A program made the translations under genes and the position numbers. 64,000 nucleotides of DNA from Bacteroidales bacterium. Lineage in GTDB: Bacteria > Bacteroidota > Bacteroidia > Bacteroidales > UBA932. Where the stretch lies: the NCBI GenBank assembly GCA_017962165.1, contig JAGCVW010000021.1, forward strand, positions 1 to 64,000. Reading direction: 5' to 3'. The notes under the pieces are model-generated. The model ran no database searches, had not been told where the DNA came from, and was given only the letters and a program-made list of their open reading frames with translations. Shown piece after piece: positions 34,899 through 44,451 of the stretch (position 1 is its first letter; every line of letters begins with the position of its first letter).

Positions 34899-35534
34899 AT
34901 GCTGAACATCAGAGCTTTCGTCTTCAACGCCTACGGCGAGAATTGCTATGTCCTGACCCTCGAAGGAAGCAGTCAGGCGGTTATCGTAGACCCGGGCTGC
35001 GGGCCCGGCGCCGAGCAGGAGCACTTCCTGCGCTGGCTCGGCGACCAGGGGCTCCGGCCGGCAGCAGTACTGCTTACGCACGCCCACCCGGATCATATCG
35101 GCGGCGTAAAGGCACTGCAGGACCGCTACGGCCTGCCGGTCTATATGGGCGAGGAGGAGAAGACGGTCTTCAAGCTCGATTTCGCGACCACGCCGGTCGA
35201 AGACGGGCAGATTCTCGAGCTCGCGGGGCTCAGAGTCGAAGTCATCACCACCCCCGGTCACACTCCGGGCGGGGTGTGCTACCTGCTGCGCGAAGACAAG
35301 GCCATGTTTACCGGGGACACGCTCTTCCGGGGCACGATAGGCCGCACCGACCTGCCAGGCGGCGACTACGACAAGCTCATAGTCTCGGTGATGGAAAAAC
35401 TGATGGGCCTGGATGCCGATATCGAGATATATCCCGGCCACGGCCCCTCCTCGTCGATCTCCGACGAGAGAACGAACAATCCCTTCCTCCAGCCCTTTAA
35501 CGAGCCTTGGGAAGGGATCGATTCTATCGACTGA
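34899..35534 (+). CDS. Metallo-beta-lactamase-fold hydrolase (glyoxalase II-like)
   Basis: A 211-aa cytosolic protein. The frame is open to 34860, but the ATG at 34899 gives MLNIRAFVFNAYGENCYVL, the typical family start. Metal ligands: THAHPDHIGG (H-x-H-x-D-H), TPGHTPGG, FTGDTLFRGTIGR and YPGHGPSS. This set is that of the glyoxalase II-like or YcbL-type group with two metals. Substrate is probably a thioester; not certain. Preceded by TAATTTTG at 34864. Convergent with GH16, 6 bp apart, with no terminator seen. Confidence 0.9.
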   Translation: MLNIRAFVFNAYGENCYVLTLEGSSQAVIVDPGCGPGAEQEHFLRWLGDQGLRPAAVLLTHAHPDHIGGVKALQDRYGLPVYMGEEEKTVFKLDFATTPVEDGQILELAGLRVEVITTPGHTPGGVCYLLREDKAMFTGDTLFRGTIGRTDLPGGDYDKLIVSVMEKLMGLDADIEIYPGHGPSSSISDERTNNPFLQPFNEPWEGIDSID

Positions 35535-35540
35535 AACAGG

Positions 35541-36635
35541 TTACTGCTTCTGGAACACGCGCACCCAGTCCACCTCCATCGCAGTGGGCAGGCATGACTC
35601 GTCGACGCCCTGGGCGCCGCCCCAGTCACCGCCCCACGCAAGGTTGAGGATGATGTAGAACGGTTTGTAGAAGGGCCAGCTGTCGTGGCCGCCTCCGTTG
35701 TTCCTGTAGGTCAGGATGGCCTTGCCGTCCTGGTAGAAGGTCATGTAGTCGGCCGTCCACTCCATGCCGTAGACATGGAACGCGGTCTGGCCGGTCGTGA
35801 TGTATTTCTCGGCGTGTTCGATAGAGGTGCCGCCGTTGTTGTAGCGGTTGCAGTGGATGGTGGAACTGCAGTAATTTGCATGGTAGCCCACCTCCTCCAT
35901 GATATCGATTTCGCCGTCCTTGGGCCAGCCGGTAAATTGGGCCGGCATCATCCAGAACGCGGGCCAGGTGCCCTTTCCGACGGGCAGTTTGATCGAGGCC
36001 TCGATCCAGCCGTACGTCCAGCTCTTGCGGGTATTCAGACGCACGGACCGGACCTTGCCGTCGATCTTTTTCGCCCAGACCTTCAGGGTGCCGTCCGATA
36101 CGTCGGCGATATTGACGCCTTTGTACTGGCCCGACACATAGTCCTGAAGTTCATGGTTTCCCCATCCGCCGTCGCCTGTCTGGTATTTCCATACGGCGTC
36201 GTCGGGCAGGCCTTCGTAGTCGAATTCGTCGTGCCAGACGAGGGTGTAGCCCTCGGGGGTGTCGATACCGAACTCTTCAGGGTCGAGGCCCGGCTGCCTG
36301 ATTGGCAGGTAAACCCTTGTCTGCCCCACCGTCATCACCACCTTGCCCTCGCGGACGGAGGTAGTGTTGTTGGGCTTAACCTTCACGGTAAAGGTCCCCT
36401 CAGTCGCGGAGCAGTAAGGCGGCTCTATGCTCACCACCCAGTCTTCGTTGCTGTAGAGCGAGATGCCCGGGGCGGAAGACGTGGCGAAGAACTTCAGTTC
36501 GCCTCCCTGCTGTTCGAAGATCAGGGAATCGGGAGTGAAGGCTATACTGTTCTGGGGCACCTCAGCAGGCTGGGGCTTGCAGAAGATTGCCAGAAGTATG
36601 AGCGGAAGGACAGACAAAATGCGGATGGGTTTCAT
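35541..36635 (-). CDS. GH16 family beta-1,3-glucanase (laminarinase-type) lipoprotein
   Basis: A 364-aa surface lipoprotein, lipobox LLAIFC (Cys19). An N-terminal BACON-like domain (about 30-115) leads to the GH16 catalytic domain (about 125-364). The catalytic motif is DGEIDIMEEVG, with the E-I-D-I-M-E form (the extra Met marks beta-bulge GH16 laminarinases and lichenases). Also VWHDEFDYEG, WPAFWMMPAQ and FHVYGMEWTADYMTFYQDG. It likely cuts beta-1,3-(1,4/1,6)-glucans at the cell surface. It ends the PUL operon with susC, susD and the binding protein. Confidence 0.93.
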   Translation of the reverse strand: MKPIRILSVLPLILLAIFCKPQPAEVPQNSIAFTPDSLIFEQQGGELKFFATSSAPGISLYSNEDWVVSIEPPYCSATEGTFTVKVKPNNTTSVREGKVVMTVGQTRVYLPIRQPGLDPEEFGIDTPEGYTLVWHDEFDYEGLPDDAVWKYQTGDGGWGNHELQDYVSGQYKGVNIADVSDGTLKVWAKKIDGKVRSVRLNTRKSWTYGWIEASIKLPVGKGTWPAFWMMPAQFTGWPKDGEIDIMEEVGYHANYCSSTIHCNRYNNGGTSIEHAEKYITTGQTAFHVYGMEWTADYMTFYQDGKAILTYRNNGGGHDSWPFYKPFYIILNLAWGGDWGGAQGVDESCLPTAMEVDWVRVFQKQ

Positions 36636-36638
36636 AAA

Positions 36639-38093
36639 TTAAAGGTTGTATTCCTGGAGGCAGATATCCTTGATGGTGACGGTAGTGCCAGCCTGGGCAC
36701 CGCCGAATGCGAAGACGAGGTTGATGTTGTCACATGCGACATCTTTAATGATCTTGGAAGTCACCACATAGTCCTCTCCGGCCGTGATTGTAAACTCTCC
36801 CTTTTCCCAGATAGTTGCACCTTCGCGCTTTGCATGTTCAGCGTTATACTGCTCAAGTTTGAAGAATGCAGGGGTGTCGGCGGTCGCCGAGAGTTTTATC
36901 TGAAGAGCGTACTTCTTCGCGGCGTCAAGGGCAACAAAGTTGCCGGCCTTGGGATAAATGAAGAACTGGTTGTACCAGATGTTTGCACCGGTGCCCTTCT
37001 CATAGGTAAGAGCATATGAGTTGTTGTTCTTTACCATGAAAGGAACCTCATCCGCAAGAGTGTCACCATAAACGCCACCCCAGGCATCACCGTCGCTTGC
37101 GTAATAGTAGTAAGACTCGCCATTGCCTTCGGCAACTGCTTTCCAGAGGTTGGCGGCGCCGTCGACGGCCCATGCGAAGTTGTCAGCAGGATATTCGCCT
37201 TCCGGTTCCGGTTCCGGCTCCGGCTCCACGGGTTTCTCTTTGTCGGGAGCGTTGGTGCCGTCGTTGTCGGCATGGTCCTTAAGGGTGATGCGGGTGATCT
37301 CAACCTCGGTGCCGGCTTCGCAGTAACCGAAGTCGAAGACGATCTTGATGGCAGTTGCGTCAATACCGGGGACGTCCTTCATATAGAAGATGTTGTCACC
37401 TGCAGGGGTATCCTCGATCTGATCGAAAAGGAAGAGGTCGTCATTGCCCTGCTGGACGACCTTGACGGTCATGCCTACAGACTTGTTGAGCTTTACGAGG
37501 CAGGAGAAATCGTAGTGTTTTTCAGCTGAAAGAGCAACCTCGGCACCGGGAACAAGGTGGAGCTGGCACTGCCACTTGTCATTACATACATCCGCAATGG
37601 AGAGCTTGTAGGGGTTGGTGGTGAAATTGAGGGTCTTCTCGGCTGCCCAACCGGGGTTGTAGTAGGTGTAGGCGTCGTCCATCCCGGCAGCCTCTGCGGG
37701 CTTCCAGATATTGAACTCGGAGTCGTAGTTGTAGCCGCTCCACTCGCCTGCACCTTCGACTGTAAATTCAGCCTCGGAGTAGTCCTTGGACTGGCCTACG
37801 GAGTTGCTTACATACATGCGGACCTTGTAGGTACCTGCGGTGAAGAAGGTCTTCTGGAAACCGTCGCCGCGGCCGGCAAAGACGAAGTTGCCGGATTCGT
37901 TGGTTTCCCACACGGGGATAAGTCCGGTGGTTCCGGAAGGGAGGGAGAAGGTAGCAACGTTACCTTCGACCACCACGACGGGTGTAATACCGGCAGCGGA
38001 AGGAAGCTGGGCTTCCTCTTTTTCGTCGGGATCGCAAGCCACCGAAGCTATCGCGAGGGCGGCAATGCTGAGAAGTGCAAAAAACTTTTTCAT
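36639..38093 (-). CDS. Surface glycan-binding lipoprotein of the PUL
   Basis: A 484-aa lipoprotein, lipobox IASVAC (Cys20). About 35-112 is a PKD-like Ig domain (VVVVEGNVATFSLPSGT.., TAGTYKVRMYVSN). Two similar beta-sandwich modules follow (about 115-285 and 315-484), each with an N-terminal NLW/NIW motif (FNIWKPAEAAG and ANLWKAVAEG) and an ending VTIKDI/ITRITL, resembling CBM4-type binding domains. A Pro/Glu linker (EKPVEPEPEPEPEGE) joins them. It sits in the SGBP (SusE) position between susD and the GH16 gene, 3 bp before the latter. Likely ligand: beta-1,3-glucan. Confidence 0.82.
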   Translation of the reverse strand: MKKFFALLSIAALAIASVACDPDEKEEAQLPSAAGITPVVVVEGNVATFSLPSGTTGLIPVWETNESGNFVFAGRGDGFQKTFFTAGTYKVRMYVSNSVGQSKDYSEAEFTVEGAGEWSGYNYDSEFNIWKPAEAAGMDDAYTYYNPGWAAEKTLNFTTNPYKLSIADVCNDKWQCQLHLVPGAEVALSAEKHYDFSCLVKLNKSVGMTVKVVQQGNDDLFLFDQIEDTPAGDNIFYMKDVPGIDATAIKIVFDFGYCEAGTEVEITRITLKDHADNDGTNAPDKEKPVEPEPEPEPEGEYPADNFAWAVDGAANLWKAVAEGNGESYYYYASDGDAWGGVYGDTLADEVPFMVKNNNSYALTYEKGTGANIWYNQFFIYPKAGNFVALDAAKKYALQIKLSATADTPAFFKLEQYNAEHAKREGATIWEKGEFTITAGEDYVVTSKIIKDVACDNINLVFAFGGAQAGTTVTIKDICLQEYNL

Positions 38094-38114
38094 TGTGTTG
38101 ATAATAAATGGTTG

Positions 38115-39629
38115 TTAATAGTTGTTCTGCTTAAGGGTATTCTGTGCCGCATCGATTTCGCTCTGCGGTATGGGAAGATATTTCTTGGACTCGCTCCAGT
38201 TGTTGGTGCGGTAGCCGTAAGTATCGGGAACAAGCACGGTCGCGGCGTCGCCCCAGCGGATGAGGTCCCAGTAGCGCTTGCCTTCGCCCACGAACTCGAG
38301 CCTGCGCTCCTGCTTGATGTTGGCGAGGGTGGCGTCGAGAGTGTCGGTAAGGCCGGCGCGGTTGTGGACCTTGTTGAGCCAGATCTTAGCATTGGTCGGA
38401 TCGCTGGTGAGGGCGAGCTCGGCCGCGTTGAGAAGGGTCTCGGAGAAGCGGTAGATACGCCAGTTGTTGCCGAAGCGCATGTGGGGAGCGCCGTCGCCGG
38501 TTGCCCTGTCGGCCTGGCTGCCCTGATACTTCTCGAGGAAGTAGCCGGTGTCCTGATAGCGCCACTCGTAAGCGTTGACGGTCGCATCATAGCAGGTAGC
38601 CGCACGGCGCGAGTCGGCAGCGTCGTACATATCATAAGTCTCCTGACGCACCGGAGCGAATCCCCAGCCTTCGACATGGTCGTCGGCGCCTTCGGTCATG
38701 GTGTACGGGCCGATAACCTGCGGGAGGATAGTTCCGCCAGCCGCAAGGACGTTGTCGTAGGAGCGCACCTGGCCGTCGGCCTTGTAGGTGATCTCAAAAA
38801 TAGACTCTTTGCTCCATTCGCCCGCGAGGGTAAAGATAGTGCCATAGTCGTCGACAAGGTCATACTCGGCCGCGTCGCCGATGATCTCCTTCATGTAAGC
38901 GAGGGCGGTCGGGTAGCGGGTTTCGTCTTTCTGGTACATGACCAGCTCGGCGTAGAGCATGTAGGCAAAGGCCTTTGTGAGATATCCGGCCTTGTTGTCG
39001 GGCTGGCGCAGGGGCAGCACGTCGATGGCGATGGCCCCTTCGAGGTCGGCGATCATCTTCGAGTAAACCTCGTCAGCCGTGAACTGGGTTCCCAGGTAAG
39101 GGTCTTCGAGATTTTTCTCATAGTAGACGATATTTCCCCAGAACTTCCATACCCAGCTGTAGTAGTAGACTCTCAGCAGGCGGGCCTGCTCGATGTACTC
39201 GGACTCTTCGGCGTCGGTGATGTTGCCGGCGGCCTTGGTCCAGCCGGTGTACTGGATAAGGTCGTTGCTGCGCTTCACTCCGGAATATGCGCAGGTCCAC
39301 AGGGAACTGATAACCGCGGTGGGGATAGCCTCATAGTTCATCATCAGGTGCCAGTTCTTGTTGTCGGTCGAATTTGCGCCGCCGACCCAGATCTGGTCCG
39401 CCATGATATCGCTCATGAGCAGGAGGGGGTTGTACTCGCCGTTTGCCCAGTCCGTCCAGTGCAGAGGGGCGTAAGCAGCCACCAGGGCCTCGTCCAGATG
39501 AGGCTTGGTGGTGAAGTATTCCTCTATCGGCTGGGCGGTAGGATTCTCAACCGTAAGGAAGTCGTCTCCGCAGGAAGCGAAGAGGATGGTTCCGAGAGCT
39601 ATGACTGAAATGATATTGATGTGTTTCAT
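38115..39629 (-). CDS. SusD-like nutrient-binding lipoprotein
   Basis: A 504-aa RagB/SusD protein, lipobox ILFASC (Cys20). Helical TPR scaffold with LLLMSDIMADQIWVGG, RLLRVYYYSWVWKFWGNIVYYEKN and, near the C-terminus, the SusD signature IKQERRLEFVGEGKRYWDLIRWGDA. It caps the SusC pore and binds glycan at the surface. The stop is 21 bp before the SGBP start, and the start is 18 bp after susC. Confidence 0.96.
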   Translation of the reverse strand: MKHINIISVIALGTILFASCGDDFLTVENPTAQPIEEYFTTKPHLDEALVAAYAPLHWTDWANGEYNPLLLMSDIMADQIWVGGANSTDNKNWHLMMNYEAIPTAVISSLWTCAYSGVKRSNDLIQYTGWTKAAGNITDAEESEYIEQARLLRVYYYSWVWKFWGNIVYYEKNLEDPYLGTQFTADEVYSKMIADLEGAIAIDVLPLRQPDNKAGYLTKAFAYMLYAELVMYQKDETRYPTALAYMKEIIGDAAEYDLVDDYGTIFTLAGEWSKESIFEITYKADGQVRSYDNVLAAGGTILPQVIGPYTMTEGADDHVEGWGFAPVRQETYDMYDAADSRRAATCYDATVNAYEWRYQDTGYFLEKYQGSQADRATGDGAPHMRFGNNWRIYRFSETLLNAAELALTSDPTNAKIWLNKVHNRAGLTDTLDATLANIKQERRLEFVGEGKRYWDLIRWGDAATVLVPDTYGYRTNNWSESKKYLPIPQSEIDAAQNTLKQNNY

Positions 39630-39647
39630 AACTGTGTCCTCCTTGTT

Positions 39648-42600
39648 TTAGAATGCTACGCTCACGCCTGCGGTGAAGGTGCGTGCCTGGGGGTAAACTC
39701 CGTAATCGATTCCAAGCGAGGTTCCGCCCGAAGAGATTTCGGGATCGAAACCGTGGTAGGGAGTAAGGGTCAAAAGGTTCTCTGCCGCTATGTAGACGCG
39801 CACGTCGGAGATGAGGGCCTTGCGCACGAGAGATTCGGGCAGGGTGTAACCAAGCTGGACGTTCTTGATGCGCGCATAGGAACCGTCGTAGACGTAGAGG
39901 TCTGAAGAGACCCAGTTCTTAGTATCTCCCACGACGAAGCGGGGATACTTGTTGGACGAGCCTTCGCCCACCCACCTCTGAAGCATGTAGGAAGGAAGGT
40001 TGACGGACATGATGTCGGTACGGCGGGTGCAGTCGAATACCTGCACTCCCGCTACGCCCTGGATGAGCATCGAGAAGTCGAAGCCCTTCCAGCTGGCCTG
40101 GACGTTGAGACCGAAGGTCCAGTCCGGGGTTCCCTTTCCTATGTATGCACGGTCGTCGTCATCGATCTTGCCGTCGTCGTTGAGGTCCTGGAAACGGACG
40201 TCGCCAGCCACTGCAGTGGGCTGGATCTGGGATACGGTGCCGGTCTTGGGATCGGTCCAGGTGTATGCTGCGACCTCAGCCGCGTTCTGGAAGACGCCGT
40301 CGGTCTTGTAGCCGTAGAAGAACGGGAAAGGATAGCCGTTCTCGGCGCGGGAGATAGTGCCGGTTCCCTGGAAGCCGTCGTAGTTGGCCCAGCCGGTGTC
40401 GTTTCCGAGCTTGATTAGCTTATTCTTAAGGTAGGTGGCATTGCCGCCAATGCGGAAGTTCCAGTCGCCGATCGAATACTTGTAGCCGAGTTCGAACTCG
40501 ACACCGCTGTTGCTCATCAGGCCTACGTTGCCGATAGGCTTGCTCTCGCCGACGTAGGAAGGGATGGGCATGGTCATAAGCATGCCGTCGGTGAGCTTGT
40601 TGTAGTAGTCGACAGTGAAGGTGAGCTTGTTCGCGAAGAAGCCGAGGTCAAGGCCGAGGTCGGTCTGGGTGGAGGTCTCCCAGCGGAGGCTCTGGTTCGC
40701 CAGGCCGCTGGCCTTCACACCGATAGCCTCGGACTCGCCTGTGCCGAAGATGTAGTTGTTGTTGCCTTCGGTAAGGACGGTATAGCCGAAGTCGCCTATG
40801 TTCTCGTTACCGTTCTGGCCCCATGAGACGCGGAGCTTTGCGTTGCTCAGTTCCGGAATCACTCCCTGCATGAAATCCTCCTTCCAGAGGTTCCAGCCCA
40901 GGGATACGGACGGGAAGGTAGCCCAGTGGTTGTTGGCGCCGAAGCGCGAGGAGCCGTCGCGACGGACCGTAACCTCAGCCATGTAGCGCTCGCCGTAGTT
41001 GTAGCTCAGACGCGCGAAGTAGGATGCGAGCTTGGCCTGCACGTAGGGTGCGCCCCAGCCGTTGCGGTCGCCGTCGGCCTGGAGGCCGTTGGTGTAATTG
41101 ATATAGGGTTTGTTGATGTCCTTGAGGAATTTCGAGGAAGCACCGAGATACGAGCCATTCGACGCCTTGGCGGACTGGCCCATGAGGGCGGTGATGCTGT
41201 GTTTGCCGAATGTTTTGCTGTAGGTGAGTGTGTTCTCTACCTGCCAGACGAGCGAGCGGGCACTCTCCGATGACGCGTAAGATTCAGTGATCTTCTGGGC
41301 ATCGGTCAGGTAGTAGACGTCGCTGTAGGAATCGCTTCCCCAGAAGGAAAGGTCGAGGCCGATGGCGCTGCGGAACTTAAGCCCCTCTATGACCTGGAGC
41401 TCTCCGCTGAATCCGCCCACGAATTTGTGGCTCCAGCCCTTGCTGCCCGGAAGGGAGAGGGCGGCCACGGGGTTGACCATTTCGTTGTAGGATCCGCCCG
41501 GGATGGTGTACATCTTTCCGTTGGGACCGTAAAGCATGAGCTCTGCGCCGTAGTCGGAAATCTGCTTGGCTGCTTCCTCGTCGGTCGCGTAGACGTTGAG
41601 TATAGGGGAAAGGGCGACCGCCGAACCGAGGGGCGAGCCGTAGGTGGAGTTCGTCGCGATTCCTGTAGAAGTAATGTACGCGTACGAGAGGTTGCTGCCG
41701 AGGGTGAACTTATTGAGGAAGTCGCGCTCTGCGGTTTTGTCCATCACCTCGTAGGTGGTGTTGGAGCGGAGGGTGAGGCGGTCGTAGTTTGACCTGCCCT
41801 TGTTACCGCCGACTATACCGTCCTGGCTGAGGTAGCCCAGCGACATGTAGTAGTTGACCTTGTCGGAAGCGCCGCTGACGCTGAGTTCGTGCTGGCTCTG
41901 GGGAGCGTTGTAGTAGAATATCTCATCCTGCCAGTCGGTTCCCTCTCCGTAACTTGCGTAGTCGGTACTGTACTTGGGAGCCATTCCTGCTTCCATCATA
42001 CCCTCGTTGATCATCATCGCATACTGCGAAGCGTTCAGCACGTCGAGTTTCTTCCAGGGGCTCGAAAGGCCGTAGGAGAACTCGTAGTTGATGCGGGCAT
42101 CGCCCTTGGTGCCTTTCTTCGTAGTGACCAGGATGACGCCGTTGGCCGCACGTGCGCCGTAGACAGCGCCCGAGGCAGCGTCCTTAAGCACCTCGATGGA
42201 CTCGATGTCCGAAGGGTTAAGGTAATCGATGCCGCCCTCGATAGGCATGCCGTCAACGATGTACAGAGGGTCGGAGTTGTTGATGGTTCCGGTACCGCGG
42301 ACGCGGATTCTGGCGGCGGCGCCGGGCTGGCCCGACGACGATGTGACGTTGACGCCTGCGGCGAGACCCTTCAGGGCATTGTCGACGCGGACCGGCGCCG
42401 TTTTGCCGAGCTCGTCTGAGCCGACCTTGGCGATTGCGGCCGTCACCACGCTCTTCTTCTGGACGCCGTAACCCACTACCACGACATCTTCGAGCATGAT
42501 GCTGTCTTCCTCGAGAACGATCAGGGCCGCATCGGATGCCGCGACAGTTTTAGTCACATAGCCGATAGAGGAAACTACCAGCTCCGCTCCGGCGGGAACG

Positions 42601-42794
42601 CCAGAGAGCGTCCACTCTCCATCGAGGCCGGTGACGGTACCGTTGGATGTCCCTTTGACCACCACGGCGGCGCCGATGACCGGCTCTCCGCTGGGGTCCT
42701 GCACCACTCCGCTCACAGTCTGGGCAAAGGCCGAAGCCGCACCCAGAAGCAAGGCGACCAGCGCAAGGGAAATACGATTGAACAGGTTTTTCAT
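39648..42794 (-). CDS. SusC-like TonB-dependent transporter
   Basis: A 1048-aa outer-membrane protein. The ATG at 42794 gives MKNLFNRISLALVALL and a signal peptide to AFAQ; the frame is open to 42821. Carboxypeptidase-regulatory-like domain (about 25-100, VSGVVQDPSGEPVIGAAVVVKG), plug domain (VVVGYGVQKKSVVT, AARIRVRGTGTINNSDPLYIVDGMP) and a beta barrel ending in an aromatic residue (TFTAGVSVAF). It imports oligosaccharides by TonB. First gene of the PUL operon. Promoter TAATTTTG at 42831-42824. Confidence 0.97.
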   Translation of the reverse strand: MKNLFNRISLALVALLLGAASAFAQTVSGVVQDPSGEPVIGAAVVVKGTSNGTVTGLDGEWTLSGVPAGAELVVSSIGYVTKTVAASDAALIVLEEDSIMLEDVVVVGYGVQKKSVVTAAIAKVGSDELGKTAPVRVDNALKGLAAGVNVTSSSGQPGAAARIRVRGTGTINNSDPLYIVDGMPIEGGIDYLNPSDIESIEVLKDAASGAVYGARAANGVILVTTKKGTKGDARINYEFSYGLSSPWKKLDVLNASQYAMMINEGMMEAGMAPKYSTDYASYGEGTDWQDEIFYYNAPQSQHELSVSGASDKVNYYMSLGYLSQDGIVGGNKGRSNYDRLTLRSNTTYEVMDKTAERDFLNKFTLGSNLSYAYITSTGIATNSTYGSPLGSAVALSPILNVYATDEEAAKQISDYGAELMLYGPNGKMYTIPGGSYNEMVNPVAALSLPGSKGWSHKFVGGFSGELQVIEGLKFRSAIGLDLSFWGSDSYSDVYYLTDAQKITESYASSESARSLVWQVENTLTYSKTFGKHSITALMGQSAKASNGSYLGASSKFLKDINKPYINYTNGLQADGDRNGWGAPYVQAKLASYFARLSYNYGERYMAEVTVRRDGSSRFGANNHWATFPSVSLGWNLWKEDFMQGVIPELSNAKLRVSWGQNGNENIGDFGYTVLTEGNNNYIFGTGESEAIGVKASGLANQSLRWETSTQTDLGLDLGFFANKLTFTVDYYNKLTDGMLMTMPIPSYVGESKPIGNVGLMSNSGVEFELGYKYSIGDWNFRIGGNATYLKNKLIKLGNDTGWANYDGFQGTGTISRAENGYPFPFFYGYKTDGVFQNAAEVAAYTWTDPKTGTVSQIQPTAVAGDVRFQDLNDDGKIDDDDRAYIGKGTPDWTFGLNVQASWKGFDFSMLIQGVAGVQVFDCTRRTDIMSVNLPSYMLQRWVGEGSSNKYPRFVVGDTKNWVSSDLYVYDGSYARIKNVQLGYTLPESLVRKALISDVRVYIAAENLLTLTPYHGFDPEISSGGTSLGIDYGVYPQARTFTAGVSVAF

Positions 42795-42823
42795 TCCTAA
42801 AAATTTTACGAAATATTGCAATG

Positions 42824-42943
42824 CAAAATTAAGTATTTAAATAATGGGGCGAACCATATTAAACGCGCGCAGGGGTAAAAAAGTAGACGCCCGGAAACCC
42901 AAGCGCCTTACTTTCAGCCAGTTAGACTCGCAAAAAAGTGGAC
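42824..42943 (-). promoter_or_regulatory. susC promoter and candidate operator repeat
   Basis: TAATTTTG lies at 42831-42824 on the minus strand. Upstream are two direct copies of GTC(C/T)ACTTTTTT(A/G)C on the minus strand, at 42943-42930 and 42888-42875, 55 bp apart, AT-rich against a GC-rich background. The first copy overlaps the end of the regulator gene. They could be the binding site of the DUF6377 regulator. Confidence 0.5.
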
Positions 42944-44451
42944 TAATTGTGGCGAATTCCTATGGTTTTGACCCTTTCTTCGAAGTCGTCTTTGCCGCTT
43001 AGGGCCGCCGCTTTGATCTGAGCGCGGTAATTATATATGGTATTTACCGAGTAACGGAGCAGCGAGGCGATGTGGGACGACTGGTCGACACCCAGCCTGA
43101 TAAGGGCGAAGATACGGAGCTCGGTGTTGAGTTTCTCGCCTTTCTTCAATTCAATGCGGGCCTCAGGTTCAAGGAGTGCGTTGAAGTCTTCGACGAAGGC
43201 CGGGTACAGTTGGATAAAGGCATTGTCAAACGCCGCATAGAAAGCCTTGAGCTCATCCTCCATCTGTTCGCGGCCAAGATGCCTGCGCAATTTGTCCAGA
43301 TACCCCGAACTCATAGACAGGAACAAAGCCAGGAACTCCTCCTTGGCGGCATTGGCCTCGGAAAGTGCGGCGATGGCCTCCTGCAATTTGCGATGGTAGC
43401 TTATCATCCTCAGTAGGATAAATACCAGCACTATAGCCAGAAGCGAGATCAAAAGCATAAGGACATTGCGCCTCGAGGACGCCCTGTCGAGCATGTCTGT
43501 GTAAGCCTTCTCGATTACCGGCAGGTTCTGGGCTATCTGCACCGGCCTGAGTTTGGAGTTGTAGAAGAGCGCGTCGTCCAGCGCTACCTGGGTGTAGCGG
43601 AAGGCGCGCGCGATGTCGCGGTCCATGATGCTGAGCGCCACGCAGTACAGCGAAGCGTTGTCCTTGGTGGCGCTGCAGATGTCCGCTATGGCAGACTGGA
43701 TGTACCAGTGGACTTCGCCTTCAGGGTCGCCCGCCACACGGCACAGAACGCCCATGTAGTATGCTGCAATTGCGTATTCGTGGCTGTCGGACGGGTAGCG
43801 GACGAGCATCATGGAACCGACCTCGCCGGCTCCGATGTGGTTGCCATTTTCGATGAGCTCGGTAAGCAGCATGGTCTGGCGGAGGAAGTCCGATTCCGGC
43901 AGAAACTCTATAAGGCGTCCGCGGTAGAAGCCGGCCCGTTCGTCCAGTTCACCGCCCTCGCCCGGGCTGTTGTATTCGCGGAAATCGCGGCAGAAGCGCT
44001 GCCTGTACTCATAATAGAGGTAAAGCTGCCTCTTGTCGGTGAACCTAGCGGTATCAATCTGTTCGGCAATAGCCATGCACTCGGCATAACGGCCGGCCGT
44101 GCAGTCGAGAAGGGCCCTGCGCAGACGGGTTTCCGTAAGAAGGTCCCGGCGGCCCATCCTGGTTGCTACCTGTTCCTGGTTATCCAGCGCTTCGAGGGCA
44201 CGGTCATACTGGAAGGCGTAAGCCAGGTCGTATATCTTCCCGTAGACCGAGTAGCGGTATTCGTCCGAGACGGGTTTGCCGGCCGCAAGGTCGTGTTCCA
44301 TGGCCTGTATCCTGCGCTCATGGGCGGCGGCATACTCGGAGGCCTTCGCCAGGGTTTCGTCGAGACGAGCCAGGTCGGCTTGGATATCATAAGCGGCGCT
44401 GGCGCTGAAGGCCGAGGCGGCGAGCAGGGCGATGGTTATCAGTTTTCTCAT
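42943..44451 (-). CDS. DUF6377-type membrane regulator of the PUL
   Basis: A 502-aa protein. Signal peptide (to about AASA, residue 20), then TPR-like helices (about 25-325), a membrane segment (VLMLLISLLAIVLVFILL, about 330-350), a coiled region, and a C-terminal helix-turn-helix (FALIRLGVDQSSHIASLL, RYSVNTIYNYRAQIK) that resembles LuxR/GerE-type DNA-binding domains, as DUF6377 proteins have. It would sense the glycan in the periplasm and bind DNA in the cytoplasm. It overlaps uvrA by ATGA and ends about 150 bp before susC. Confidence 0.85.
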   Translation of the reverse strand: MRKLITIALLAASAFSASAAYDIQADLARLDETLAKASEYAAAHERRIQAMEHDLAAGKPVSDEYRYSVYGKIYDLAYAFQYDRALEALDNQEQVATRMGRRDLLTETRLRRALLDCTAGRYAECMAIAEQIDTARFTDKRQLYLYYEYRQRFCRDFREYNSPGEGGELDERAGFYRGRLIEFLPESDFLRQTMLLTELIENGNHIGAGEVGSMMLVRYPSDSHEYAIAAYYMGVLCRVAGDPEGEVHWYIQSAIADICSATKDNASLYCVALSIMDRDIARAFRYTQVALDDALFYNSKLRPVQIAQNLPVIEKAYTDMLDRASSRRNVLMLLISLLAIVLVFILLRMISYHRKLQEAIAALSEANAAKEEFLALFLSMSSGYLDKLRRHLGREQMEDELKAFYAAFDNAFIQLYPAFVEDFNALLEPEARIELKKGEKLNTELRIFALIRLGVDQSSHIASLLRYSVNTIYNYRAQIKAAALSGKDDFEERVKTIGIRHN

